In this document: in pieces, positions 35,494-47,626 of the stretch
How positions within the stretch are numbered: the stretch's first letter is position 1
Layout of the letters: every line of letters starts with the position of its first letter
Assembly (NCBI RefSeq): GCF_001039355.2
Contig: NW_019774325.1
Location: 52,871-116,189 of the forward strand
DNA length: 63,319 bases
Reading direction: 5' to 3'
From: Lingula anatina
Lineage: Eukaryota > Brachiopoda > Lingulata > Lingulida > Lingulidae
Made by a program: the position numbers and the translations under genes
Notes under the pieces: model-generated
The model's input: only the letters and a program-made list of their open reading frames with translations
Databases searched by the model: none
What the model was told of the DNA's origin: nothing

Positions 35494-35868
35494 CTAAATA
35501 TTATCTATCATTTGACGGTAATTTTCGTCTTGCCAGCGCCTCCACCCACCTAACCAAGTGTCCATACGGTCGTATAAAGCTTCCCACAGTCGCTTGAATT
35601 CCTCCACCTCTTCTTTCCTTGTTAAAACATAATTACTTGGATCCAGGTATCCGAGCTGCACCAGACACTTTTCCTGGTGAATCTTCTCTTTTTGCAGGAG
35701 ATGTTTCAGCTTAAGATATTCTTTGTCTTTATAAACATCGACCTGGAGACGTTTAGGCTTATAAGACTCTTGCTGAACCTTCCTCTCTTCCGACTTTCTC
35801 TTGAGACGCTGTTCTGCTTTGAAATTCTTTGTTGTCCGCGCTTGGCTTCTAAGAATGACTTTGTACAT
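35494..35868 (-). CDS. Family X gene of pair 2: uncharacterised protein, conserved C-terminus
   Basis: 124-aa intronless frame from ATG at 35868. The N-terminal half is strongly basic (RSQARTTKNFKAEQRLKRK), unlike the other copies. The C-terminal domain keeps HQEKCLVQLGYLDPSNYV, EEVEEFKRLWEALYDRMDT and WLGGWRRWQDENY, ending QMIDNI. Divergently arranged with the YZ gene at 37070 (1201 bp between starts). The nucleotide match to X1 across the last 200 bases is much higher than in the rest. Function unknown; the basic N-terminus could bind nucleic acid, which is only a guess. Confidence 0.75.
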   Translation of the reverse strand: MYKVILRSQARTTKNFKAEQRLKRKSEERKVQQESYKPKRLQVDVYKDKEYLKLKHLLQKEKIHQEKCLVQLGYLDPSNYVLTRKEEVEEFKRLWEALYDRMDTWLGGWRRWQDENYRQMIDNI

Positions 35869-37069
35869 GTTTTATTGAATAATGTCCACGTTTACCTCTA
35901 TGATTTTCGGCAGAATACCAAAAGTTCAACACCTGTCGTCCCTCTTGTTCACCAGCAAAACTACGATAAAGAAAAAAAAAACATCAGTAAACACAGTTAA
36001 AGTCAGCGGGGTTTTCACTACAGCTAGTTGACGTGAACGTAAACTTAATGCTGCAGAAACAAAATGAATGAACACGAACGCAAATTAATCTCACCCTGCT
36101 TTCACGATCTATGCCCTTTCACCAGAACTACCCAAATTGTTTTAAAACACCTCGCTACTCTCCTGGTTGTCATCTGTGTACGCCATTTCCCACACTTTGT
36201 GAAGCTATGATTCACTTGCGTTGTGTTCTCCTCGTTAATGCGATGACGTCAGTAGGTCTTCTGTTCACTGACCCTTAAATACATTTAGCTTTTTTATATA
36301 CATTGATCATTAAAAGGCAACCAAGAATTAAGACGCCATTGATGTTTGCGAATACTTACATCCACTGTATGCTGATCGATAACTTTATGTTAATGCATGC
36401 GAGGTCTTGTTCATGATGTAGACAGTCATTTTCCATATAATAAACCATATATTCTAAATTAATTACATGTAGCTGAAGAAACAATTTGCGTAAGAACATT
36501 ACGTGCTACCTGAAAAGTATTCAGATTTATAGCAATTAACACTGTCATTTAAAACTACAACAATTATGGATTCTACATAAAAATAATTGTGAGATACATA
36601 TCTGATAAAACGTACCATTATTAAACCTTACATATAATTTTGCGTAACATAATTCGATATACTTAGTCTATATCGCCTTGTGAATATTTTCTTTTTCAAC
36701 AACATATCAAATATCGCGCAATCTGAAATAAGTGCTAAAGTGTACAGAAAATCGTTAAAAGAATATATTTCAAAACGTATTTTACAGATAGCAGTATGTC
36801 AACATTTCGTCGATCGAATGTCAACAGTTTCTTTTCAGATGTGCAGCACACTGTATGTTTAGTATTACAATACACCTGGCATTGCAAGCACTAGTTCTTT
36901 ATTTACTTCTTTAACCCCTGGCTCTTTTTTCTGTACCTGAACGATTTTGAATAATATAAGCTGCACTTACCGTTGTGACGAAATGGCTGTTTGCCATGGG
37001 TCTAAATAACGGACGAAGGGTAAGTATTAAAGGGTAGACGTCATTCTTGTGATTTGAAAACCTCAGAAC
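35869..37069. promoter_or_regulatory. Putative bidirectional promoter region, pair 2
   Basis: 1.2 kb between divergent X and YZ starts. CCTGTCGTCCCTCTTGTTCACCAGC near 35930 matches the upstream region of the orphan X gene (about 30425-30440), so X transcripts share a conserved 5' region. Confidence 0.4.
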
Positions 37070-39015
37070 ATGGCGTCGTTTTTTACTACGTGGCATACAA
37101 TTTTGCCCGACTACGAAGCAGTTTGTGATTCAAATATCGTTAATTCTGAGAGGGAAAAACCGCGGGAAGACTGGGAAAATCTGTATGAAGGGGACATTGA
37201 CAATGACGATTACGAATCATTGACAGAGAAGTCGTCAAAACACAGTTCAGCAGTATACGGACTGAATGTAATGCCGATCCAACACTGCGAAAAATATGCA
37301 TTAGGATATTTGGATACATATCTTGCCAGGCTGTCATCTCGTATGGCTAATGGAAAGAAAGAAACGGTACGGTTCAAAGATCATGTTCGTACGACAATCA
37401 ACGGTGGGGGCAGTTTTCAATATTCGCTGTATCCTTTAAAACTTATTAATTGAATCGTTAAACAACTTCACACATGTTTATTTCAAACAAAACCAATTCT
37501 ATCATAAAATCTGTTAGTTTCATGCCTACCATCCCATGTGTACGGAACGTATCCACACAAGAAATTGTAAGTTCATGTTTTTTTTTTTTTTTTGTTTTTT
37601 TTTTTTGTCTGCATACCGGGCATTTTGATTATATCGCGTTATGTACAAGTAGTTTAAAATAAGGTAAAGTAAAAAATTGATTAAAATTGCTGACTCATGT
37701 CATAACCTAAGCTTTATAATGTAGCAGTTACAGTCTGCAAGACGCAGATGTGGTCTACCGAATTTTTATCTCTAGATTTTTAGCATAAAAAGCATTGTGA
37801 TTAACATTTTGACCTAGAAATATCCCCCAGGCACTAAAGGAGAAATCGTTCACAATTCAGTTTAAAAATGATATAACCATAACCATGTATTGTAAAAAAG
37901 TTATAATGAAGAGTTTTTCAGTTAACTATAGTCTCTGTGCCATTTCCCCACTAATAAAAAATCATTGGACTGCATGCACGAAACTGAGTTGGAGAGTGTA
38001 AAATGACAGAATGCCTAATATGTTAACTGCCTGAAGTGTCACACACATATAATATTTGCCCCAGTTCTTCCCTTCCTTCCCTCTTTTTTCTTTCTTTCTT
38101 TCTATTTCTGTTTATGCTGGTGTAGCAGGGATGGAAGTGCGCTAGGAACCGTAGTCCGCTTCCCATTACTTTGTACAGGTGACATTCCTCCCATATACTA
38201 ACCCCAATACTCCAACTAACTCTATGTTGCACTCATCATAGGGGAACCCCGACTTCCATTTCTAGGACTTCCATTTCTGTCACAATGGTGCCCCATATCA
38301 GTGACAACGTTAAAAGAATGTAAAAAAAATAGTAAAAGCTGTTATACCTTAACATCCCAACAGACTGAGGACACAAGAGGAAAACTTCTACATGGTTCTC
38401 GGCGAGCAGATGACCGAAGAGGGCATGACTGAAAGCAGGTATATAACCTTCTTGAAAGGTGCAGTTACGGAAAATCCGCCTTCAGCCGAAGCCGGGACTT
38501 CACATGCCAACCTAGCCATCTACGCTCGAGGAAAATTTCAAAAATCTCTTAAAGACCACATAATATCTATCCAAGGCCATCTTCTTCCTTGTCTTCGGGC
38601 CCTGGCCAATGGTCAACAATCTTACAGTGTTAATGGTCAGTCTTTTGAATTACACAAAGGTGAGGTAAAGCAAGCTGAAAAAAAGTTCTCATACACTAGA
38701 GATTTCAAATGGACCATTGATGGTAAGCAAGTTGAACAGGAATCTAATAATCTGTACAAAGTCCACCTGGGCGGACATTCATCGGATCATTTGCTTCTGT
38801 TCAGAGAGCAGAAATATTCGGGTATCCCAAAAGTTTATGTCCTGATAGGTGTATACGGTCACTCTGATATCGGTACAAGGGATGGGCACAGTAAGCAGTC
38901 TAAAACCCCGGTTAATACAACGGGTAAGGCTCCTAAAAAGCTCGCTGAAGAAGAAATGAGGGCGATAATGTCCACCTTTAACATTGACGAAAACACCGGC
39001 CAAATGAAAAGTTGA
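37070..39015 (+). CDS. YZ gene of pair 2, two exons joined by a U12-type intron (336 aa)
   Basis: Exon 1 37070-37428 (119 codons plus two bases) ends CT/GTATCCTTTAAAA, a perfect U12 donor. Exon 2 38364-39015 begins A CTG AGG after TACCTTAACATCCCAACAG, a U12-like branch site whose adenosine (38352) lies 11 bases before the acceptor. Phases agree and rebuild a Leu codon. The ten codons before the internal ATG at 38392 (LRTQEENFY) are conserved with the other copies through mainly synonymous changes, which shows that they are coding. Exon 1 carries WHTILPDYEAVCDSNI, EKPREDWENLYEGDI and YGLNVMPI. Exon 2 carries FQKSLKDHIISIQGHLLPCL, QAEKKFSYTRDFKW, SSDHLLLFREQ, IPKVYVLIGVYGHSD and AIMSTFNIDENTGQM. 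AATAAA at 39186-39191. No signal peptide or membrane segment. Unrecognised; cytoplasmic or nuclear is likely. Confidence 0.8.
37429..38363 (+). other. U12-type (minor spliceosome) intron, YZ pair 2
   Basis: GTATCCTTT donor and TACCTTAAC branch site 11 bases from the AG. It is a GT-AG subtype. It contains T homopolymers (37578-37606) and a MITE (38121-38284). Confidence 0.75.
38121..38284. mobile_element. MITE family 2, copy 1 (TGTAGCAGGGATGGAAGT ends)
   Basis: Left end TGTAGCAGGGATGGAAGTGC and right end GACTTCCATTTCTGTCACA are inverted repeats. The 164-bp body (AACCGTAGTCCGCTTCCCATTACTTTGTACAGGTGA) is shared with 54565-54730 and, in part, with 40315-40400. No coding capacity. Confidence 0.8.
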
Positions 39016-40080
39016 CGTAAATCCCGAAATGGTGAACCTTTTTCAGAAATAGAAATTTAACAGAAAATAAGTCGATCACTTGCAGTGTCTACGCATGCGC
39101 CTCAACGGTTACAAGAAGATGATCTTAATTCATGGACGGCAACAGTCATTCGGAAATCACTTTGATTTCTCACAACTTCTAAAGCAATAAACAGAGGACA
39201 AATAAGATTTATACATGTAGCTCTTGATTTGAGCTCTTAGCTATCCGCATTAATAATATGAACTATACAATATATGAATGAAGGTGTTCAGGCTGTGGTT
39301 AGATACATGCAGGATACTGTATATCTAGGTACCAAATATTGAATTAGGATGAAATTTTTAAACTGTTTTATTTCTACACTATAACTGAACGCTGAAAAGT
39401 TTTCGTTCCAGCACTTGGGGATTCAACTGTCACACTTAAGTTATAAGAAAAATCCATAGTGAAATTGAACATTTTAAAATTTAATCATTATGAGTTATAT
39501 AACTGAACAAATTAGTTATCATGATCAGAATATGTTATAAAATTATATAATTCATACCACGGTGTTTGTCGTTTGTCTTTGAATAATAATCAATAACATA
39601 AAAGCGATGTGATTATCAAACGCAAATTCGTATATTCCTGCCATTATTTTGATTATGTTTGGTAGGGTAAGTTTACATATTTGACGACCCATTCTAATTT
39701 TACATGTCAGGATTTTACATTTTACATGTCAGGATTGTTCATTAGCTTGGTAGTTATATCATAAATCAAAACTATCAAAAACAAGGCGAAAAACATTCAT
39801 ACCGTTAGTTTACGACCAACCTGGACGTAGGCCTGCATTGAAATGTTTGTCGTTAAACCCAGTAGTCCTACAGGCAATGTAGGTGGTTTATCAATGATTG
39901 CACTAACTGGAGATAGAAAAGATTAAAAAACGAAATATGCACCTACTTCTTGAACTATAGCGGTCGCCTAAAAATTACAAGTCAACTTTCAATGCATGAA
40001 GAAAGAAATGTCCAACTGATTTCACTTTAGAACAACAAAATTAAAAAAAACAACTTTCACACACTTGCTCAATGTTGAAC
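39016..40080. other. Intergenic, no gene seen
   Basis: 3' flank of the YZ gene; 39030-39650 is related to the 3' flanks of the copies at 48.4 and 50.0 kb (TGCATTAATAATATGAAC...). No other feature. Confidence 0.6.
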
Positions 40081-42454
40081 TTCCACTTAAGCATTTAATG
40101 TCAATCGTGGTAGTAGTCAAATAAAACAAAATGATGCAACGAGGATAATTATTTCTTATAGCAACTGAGCCAGCTAATAACTGCAGACACATTCAGTGAT
40201 CATTTTTCTATCCCCCGTTTCGAAGATATTATAAACATAAAAACACAATGCATTGCATGCTGTCAAATTTAGTTTCTCAACTGTCACATTTATGGAGTTG
40301 CTTTTGTCGTACCGGTGTCATGTACCAGAAAGTCCCCCGTGACAGAGAGTCCGCTTCCCATTACTTTGTACAGGTGAGCCTCGCTCTAGATTTTAACCCA
40401 CTTAGGTTCAGACTAACCCTGTTTGGAAATGTAATATGTACATATCCAAAGGAAATGGCTGAGTCATTCAAACATTTTACACATAGAAAAGCTGAAAATA
40501 TAATTAACTTACTGCTATGTCTTACCATTTTACCTTGTTTTACTGTTTACATAACCATGAGCCTGTTATTGGCTCTGAACATGTACACCATGTTTATGTC
40601 CGTTGCATATAAATTTGCAGAAAAAGCAAGTGTCAAAACAATGAGTATGCCACCAAAAATCACTGGTGCAATAAACACTGTTTTGTTTGTCGTCATTGTT
40701 GCTATCTAGTTTCACAGAAGCACTTTAAAAAATAAATGATTGGCTGTTTTAACGACTTTTAGCACTATGATGTACAGGTAGTCTGATAAAATCAATACGC
40801 AGAGCTCTAACCTGCTTTCTGTTGTAGGGCTTTTCAATGCAAAATTAATTATTTCCATTTCCACTGTGATGTCAGCTGTGTAGATACTATCGACATAGAT
40901 TAACAAAGACGATTTCACGTTGAAATCGTGTACGTGATATAAACAGGACAAGGGTGACAGCTTGATAAATATATAGAGGCCCGTATGATGTATAATCAGA
41001 CTAAGCACGTGTTCAGGACACCACGAATAATGGCGGAACAAGCTGCCAGAGTTAAAATGAAATAATAGAAAAAGAAAAGCTATTTAATAATGTAGAAAAT
41101 GATATTTGGATGACAGAGCTGTTTGAAAATGATATATTTTCATATCCAAATGAAATTGTTGAGTCATCCAGATATTTTACACATAGAAAAGCTGAAAATT
41201 TGGATGGCAGAGAGAAAACACATAATATGAAAGAGGGAAGGTTTTTAATAATTTAGAAAATGGTAATGGATGACAGAGAGAAAAGAACAAAAAGATAAGA
41301 AAAAAGTTTATAGAAATTTATAGAGAGAAGTTACATGGAAAATTTATACATTTAGCAGTGACTTCCAATGTGTAAAGCTTGTTTGTTCTGGTATGAAAGC
41401 GGCATGGTGCTGGGAATGCTACGGCTGCAAAGTGACCTCATTCAGGGACCCGTTCTACTTCTTGGACAGAAGTTTTGTCTAGAGCCCCAATTCTTTAACA
41501 CAACAGACGTTAGTAAAATGGTTTGAAAAAGGAATTTTTTGATAAAGTATAAGTAAAAGCTATTTAGTTGGTAGAGAGAAAAGAGCACAAATATTAAAAA
41601 GTAGAATGATATTTTAGAAATATATAACAATGGGGTTTTTAAAGATGTCAGGCATGTTTCCCGCGAGCTTTCTGTTCCAGGATGGGGGTATAATGGTGCT
41701 GAAGGTGCTTATTTTTCAGACCGGTCATTAACAACGCAATGTGCATCACAATCTTAAAGGATTGGTTCTGACAAGTTTACGTACAGAACGAAACGGATTC
41801 ATTTCATCAATTTCTGCCAACAAGATCTACATTAATTATATGCCAAATGTTCACATTTCACATGGTTAAATAAACATGAGCCTGTTATTAGCACTTTGCG
41901 TGTACATCATGGTTATATTTGCTGTGAGATCAAAATACATAAAACTGTAGAAAAAGCACGTGTCAAACCAGTGAGTATGCCCCCAAAACTAACAATGCGA
42001 TAAATACTAGCTATTGTCGTTCGTTTAGTTTCAAGGTGAACAAATTAACAAGGAATGTGATGTTTTGTTAGAATAATTGAAATAACAAACACATTTGATA
42101 ATGACAGATTATAAAAGAGATAACAAACGTTGCCCCGTATAATTTTCAATTTATTGCTACAAAGGAAAGAGTCACTCGTACATGTGTGTAATACTAGGAT
42201 ACCATACAATTAAGAAAAGATAAATGACATGAGATGCTCTGATATACACAAATGTGTGCAGTACGTGCAACACCAATTATATTAACACCAGCAAGACACA
42301 AAACAAATTGTCAATCATAAATATGTAGCAATCAATTAACAAGCGCAGTTTATTGATTCGTGTTGTCTCTCTGTCATCCAAATATCATTTTCTAAATTGT
42401 TTTGAACACTTATCTCTTTAATATAAATTATTTTTTACTCTAGCACTAAGTGTC
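40080..42454. repeat. Repeat unit C
   Basis: Third copy of the unit at 23.9 and 26.6 kb. Where A and B carry the arylsulfatase relic, C instead has a stretch resembling MITE family 2 (GAGTCCGCTTCCCATTACTTTGTACAGGTGA at about 40348-40378). MSLLLAL frames lie at 40557 and 41876. A short inserted duplication is seen at 41107-41200. Confidence 0.7.
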
Positions 42455-45400
42455 CCATAAATATCACGAACTTTTCAGGACAACCCTTTCTGTATGTCAG
42501 TAGAAAGCATTTATACAGCTGAAACGACAATGGGAATGAAAATGAAATAATGATTTTGCATTGAAAATCCCTATAACTTCATGTAAGAGAAAAAACAATA
42601 GATAAACAATCGTGCCTACAGGTGAGACAACAAATAGCATGCTCTTAGGCCTACTTGCCTTGCATTAATTTATAAGCGCTGACAAAACATGGAAATTATG
42701 ATGAAAATATTTGATGTGCAAATGTTACAATATGCAACGCAAAAATTCTATAAAAAAAAAAAGGAAAACGTGTCTGTAGGATAAAAAACCCATATACATT
42801 TTTTGCAATCGTGTTCACACTTTAAACTGACATAACCGCACCAAATGACAAAATATCCATATATCTGAACATTATAAACACTGCTATAACAGAAAATTAC
42901 CCATCGCAATTACTAAATGCCACCATCGTAGAATGAAAAAGCCCTGCAAACAACAACACAATAACCTTTGTCAAACATATTGTATGGAAACACGTAAATT
43001 ATTATATTTGTAGCTTGGTTTCTCTGAACTGAATTGCACCCAGTTAATTTTCATCCCTATAATTATTTTATTGAAATGCCTCATATTTATGTATAGATAT
43101 GTACATTTTGGTCACTACATGCTATATGAAGTTAATATTTAAGTCTTTTTTTTACTCGCACGAATTCTTGTATTTTTTTAATTTAAAATATATAATTATA
43201 CACATATGTCCTTTTTAAGAGAACTGTATAACCATTATAATACACAACTGGTACACAGCCTACAGAAATAATTTGAAAAAACTGAACACTAAATATTTTC
43301 AATCATTTGACGGTACTCCTCGTCTTGCCAGCGCCTCCACCCACCTAACCAAGTGTCCATACGGTCGTACAACGCTCTCCACAGTCGATTGAATTCGTTC
43401 ACCAATTCTATGTTTGAAAAATCGTAAATACTTGGATCTAGGCTTCCCAACTCTTCCAGACAGCTTTCCTGATGGACCCTTTCTTTTTTTAGTCGATATT
43501 CAAGCTGATGACGCTCCCTCTCACTTGCCTCTAATTTCTGTGCTATTGCCTCAGGGTTCTTTCCAAAAGCGTGAGTGTGCCAGCGCAGCGTTTCCATAGA
43601 CTTAGAGCGTTTGAATAAAGACCTTTTTGGAGATTGAATTGGACGGCTAGCAATAAAGGAAAACTGCCCCTTCTCAAGGTATTTCGACTCAGTTTTTAGT
43701 TCGTGAATTTCGCCATATATTGGCATCAGATGGGTTTCATCTCCTTCTAGGCGATTTTCAAAATTGCCACGCTTTCTTCCGCGTGCCTCTGTAAGGTCCG
43801 TATCTACAATATCCTTTCTTTCCACAGACTTGAACCGTGCGGATGTAGTATTTTGAGGTGCGCTTTGTATCATGTCAGTGTAACAAGTTTGATTTAAGTG
43901 AGCACGCATGAAATTATCACTATTATTTGTCTCCGGTTCTCGGTCCATATCTTCACGTTTATCCAGTAAATCCTGTGGGCACGTATGTTGTTTNCCATAA
44001 ATATCACGAACTTTTCAGGACAACCCTTTTTGTATGTCAGTAGAAAGCATTTATACAGCTGAAACGACAATGGGAATGAAAATGAAATAATGATTTTGCA
44101 TTGAAAATCCCTATAACTTCATGTAAGAGAAAAAACAATAGATAAACAATCGTGCCTACAGGTGAGACAACAAATAGCATGCTCTTAGGCCTACTTGCCT
44201 TGCATTAATTTATAAGCGCTGACAAAACATGGAAATTATGATGAAAATATTTGATGTGCAAATGTTACAATATGCAACGCAAAAATTCTATAAAAAAAAA
44301 AGGAAAACGTGTCTGTAGGATAAAAAACCCATATACATTTTTTGCAATCGTGTTCACACTTTAAACTGACATAACCGCACCAAATGACAAGATATCCATA
44401 TATCTGAACATTATAAACACTGCTATAACAGAAAATTACCCATCGCAATTACTAAATGCCACCATCGTAGAATGAAAAAGCCCTGCAAACAACAACACAA
44501 TAACCTTTGTCAAACATATTGTATGGAAACACGTAAATTATTATATTTGTAGCTTGGTTTCTCTGAACTGAATTGCACCCAGTTAATTTTCATCCCTATA
44601 ATTATTTTATTGAAATGCCTCATATTTATGTATAGATATGTACATTTTGGTCACTACATGCTATATGAAGTTAATATTTAAGTCTTTTTTTTACTCGCAC
44701 GAATTCTTGTATTTTTTTAATTTAAAATATATAATTATACACATATGTCCTTTTTAAGAGAACTGTATAACCATTATAATACACAACTGGTACACAGCCT
44801 ACAGAAATAATTTGAAAAAACTGAACACTAAATATTTTCAATCATTTGACGGTACTCCTCGTCTTGCCAGCGCCTCCACCCACCTAACCAAGTGTCCATA
44901 CGGTCGTACAACGCTCTCCACAGTCGATTGAATTCGTTCACCAATTCTATGTTTGAAAAATCGTAAATACTTGGATCTAGGCTTCCCAACTCTTCCAGAC
45001 AGCTTTCCTGATGGACCCTTTCTTTTTTTAGTCGATATTCAAGCTGATGACGCTCCCTCTCACTTGCCTCTAATTTCTGTGCTATTGCCTCAGGGTTCTT
45101 TCCAAAAGCGTGAGTGTGCCAGCGCAGCGTTTCCATAGACTTAGAGCGTTTGAATAAAGACCTTTTTGGAGATTGAATTGGATGGCTAGCAATAAAGGAA
45201 AACTGCCCCTTCTCAAGGTATTTCGACTCAGTTTTTAGTTCGTGAATTTCGCCATATATTGGCATCAGATGGGTTTCATCTCCTTCTAGGCGATTTTCAA
45301 AATTGCCACGCTTTCTTCCGCGTGCCTCTGTAAGGTCCGTATCTACAATATCCTTTCTTTCCACAGACTTGAACCGTGCGGATGTAGTATTTTGAGGTGC

Positions 45401-45532
45401 GCTATGTATCATGTCGGTGTAACAAGTTTGATTTAAGTGAGCACGCATGAAATTATCACTATTATTTGTCTCCGGTTCTCGGTCCATATCTTCACGTTTA
45501 TCCAGTAAATCCTGTGGGCACGTATGTTGTTT
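42455..45532. repeat. 1.54-kb direct repeat around the N at 43994
   Basis: 42455-43993 and 43995-45532 are nearly identical (a few substitutions and a one-base difference in an A run). The first copy ends at the N, exactly where the second continues into CTTAAGCATAGTTC. This is best explained by overlapping or allelic contigs. Each copy contains a family X gene. Confidence 0.85.
43289..43993 (-). CDS. Family X gene, copy cut at its 5' end by the N at 43994 (likely allelic duplicate)
   Basis: Same gene as 44828-45541 but the coding strand runs off into the N before the start codon. The frame is open from 43993 (KQHTCPQDLLDKREDMD), and the internal Met at 43948 is not the real start. It differs from the complete copy by about two residues (R/H in IASRPIQ, Q/H in DMIQSAPQ). 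Count it as an allele or assembly duplicate unless long reads show two loci. Confidence 0.7.
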   Translation of the reverse strand, partial: KQHTCPQDLLDKREDMDREPETNNSDNFMRAHLNQTCYTDMIQSAPQNTTSARFKSVERKDIVDTDLTEARGRKRGNFENRLEGDETHLMPIYGEIHELKTESKYLEKGQFSFIASRPIQSPKRSLFKRSKSMETLRWHTHAFGKNPEAIAQKLEASERERHQLEYRLKKERVHQESCLEELGSLDPSIYDFSNIELVNEFNRLWRALYDRMDTWLGGWRRWQDEEYRQMIENI

Positions 45533-45541
45533 CTTAAGCAT
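44828..45541 (-). CDS. Family X gene of pair 3: uncharacterised protein, 237 aa, longest copy
   Basis: ATG at 45541 (MLKKQHTCPQDLLDKRED). The N-terminal two thirds is polar, with a basic Ser/Lys segment (SPKRSLFKRSKSMETL) and no counterpart in the shorter copies. A charged helix (EASERERHQLEYRLKKERVHQ) leads into the family C-terminus: HQESCLEELGSLDPSIYDF, ELVNEFNRLWRALYDRMDT and WLGGWRRWQDEEY, ending QMIENI. Within that domain it is the most divergent copy. Divergent from the YZ gene at 46201, with 659 bp between starts. No signal or membrane segment. Function unknown. Confidence 0.77.
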   Translation of the reverse strand: MLKKQHTCPQDLLDKREDMDREPETNNSDNFMRAHLNQTCYTDMIHSAPQNTTSARFKSVERKDIVDTDLTEARGRKRGNFENRLEGDETHLMPIYGEIHELKTESKYLEKGQFSFIASHPIQSPKRSLFKRSKSMETLRWHTHAFGKNPEAIAQKLEASERERHQLEYRLKKERVHQESCLEELGSLDPSIYDFSNIELVNEFNRLWRALYDRMDTWLGGWRRWQDEEYRQMIENI

Positions 45542-46200
45542 AGTTCGGGAAATTGTTTATATCACCTTTGTATTATGATGAACAATATCCACGATAACTC
45601 TTCGATGTATGTGAGAATATGATAACAGAACACCTGTCGTCCTTGGTTAACTTCACTGAACTACAAGCAGTTGCCGTAGATGTTTTTTTCACTGTGGTTG
45701 GCAGTCATAAACTTAACGTTGCGAAGAGAAATAATGACTATACATTAACGTGTTGAAAGATAATCTCGTCTCATCGTCCATTCACAGTTCTTTCCAATAC
45801 GTACCCTTCAATAGAGTTACTTCAGATTTTCAAACTCACGGTTAATGAAACTGTTCAACAAATTTGTTTAAAAAGAAGTCAGTGCTGTCTGTCGTCTGTG
45901 CAAGTTACTTTAGATAATTTGGCAAGCGCACACTCAAATTATTACCAGTATATCGATCACAGCTTAAAAATTGATGGCTCAGGAATACTCTATATACTCA
46001 GCTTAATAAACATTCGTCAGAAAACTACGAGTGCCTAATGGAATTTTGAATTATTTAGCTGTCTTTATTCACCTTGGTAATATTGACCTGCTATTGGAAT
46101 TGTTAAAAAATAGTCCCTTACAAGGCATCCAGAAATTTATTATAGATACATGAAAATCAGCGGGTAAGGCGTCGAGTTTATGATTTGAAAGGTCCCGAAA
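45542..46200. promoter_or_regulatory. Putative bidirectional promoter, pair 3
   Basis: 659 bp between divergent start codons. CACCTGTCGTCCTTGGTTAACTTCA near 45630 is the conserved block found upstream of the other X genes. Confidence 0.4.
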
Positions 46201-47590
46201 ATGGCCTCGTTGCATAGGTATTATACTATTATACCTAAGCATCAAGCAGTGTGTGATACCGATATAGTCAATGATGACAAGGAAAGACCTCATGCAGATT
46301 GGAGAAACCTATATGAAGGAGATATAGTATCTGGCGATTACGATAGGTTGAAAAAAGCTCCGAGAAATCCAGATCAAAACGTATATGGACTGAATGAGAT
46401 GCAGATTGAGCACGGTTATGAACTGGAATATTTGGAGGAATACCTTGAGAAGTTGAATTCTAAAATGGTTGGTTTCGGCCAGGAAGAAACTGAGAAATTC
46501 AAAGGTCATATTCGTAGAACAATCGATTCTTTAAAGAATGTTCATTTTTCACTGTATCCTTTTAAATTACTACAAATGATAATCTGCTAATTAATTTAAC
46601 GTTAATGTCGAGCAAAAATGATTCCTATGAAAGACCAATTAATTTAAAGGTTACAGCATAATTCTTAAATACATGTATGAATATTATCTGTTGAATTTAC
46701 AATTTGTTTATCGAGCAGTCTTGCCACACACTTATAGAATTATGATAGGTATGAGAGTCAGCATGGACGATTTAGCAAAATTTGTTTAATTTCGTTTATA
46801 ATTGCGTTTTATGATAAAAATGTATTATGTTTAGCCTTTATCACAGTGTAAAGCGATTATAGACAAATTATTTATTCATTTATTTGGACGAAGGGTACAG
46901 ATCTAGGTCTTTCTTAATACCAAGAAATTCAATAAACACTTTGATACTGTCCTTTTTTTATAATAAGGAATTACAGACTAAATTAAGTGAGCATCAGTGC
47001 ATTTTCCCCTTTTTTGTGTGTGTGGTATATTTGACACTTCATATAAGCTACCGGTTCTAATATTATTTGAGTGTTAATATCTATGTAGACTTTGTACACA
47101 GTCCATCAAGTATCAGTTTATTGTAACTTTATTTTTCCTCCCTATCAGATGTAAACATCGTATACTTACTATACTTCTCCTGTCACCAACATATCACTGT
47201 TGAGAATTCACAGAAACGGCAAAAATAATTTTAACTCATGATTGGTGTTAAAAGTATTTTTTTTTTCATTTGGGTTCTGTTGGAAAGTTTCCCTCTGAAA
47301 TTTTTGCAGTTTGGTTGATTAGTTTAGATTCGCACAAGTATATTTATTTTGACTGAGTATTTCTTGTTATGCTCTAATTAAATCTGGATAAGCCTTGATT
47401 TTAAAGGGAAAATGTTCATGTATGAGACACAAATGAGAACTTGTCAGTGTATAGTAAAACACAGTCTACCAGACCACTGTAATGTTAATGGAAAATATAA
47501 TCTGCAGAATGGCACACTTTTAGGGTTGATAACTCTTGCTGAATAATTCAACTGCAAGCATGACATTTTGTTTATATCTTATGAAAATAC

Positions 47591-47626
<36 letters not shown>

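Noticed and set aside
37432-37453. Short C-terminal tails of the Y frames (SLYPFK... to the stop)
   Set aside because: These codons are the U12 donor and intron start; sequence after the donor is not conserved as protein.
40248-40709. 153-aa open frame in repeat unit C
   Set aside because: Not conserved as a protein in units A and B; it arises from the joining of MITE-like and repeat sequence.
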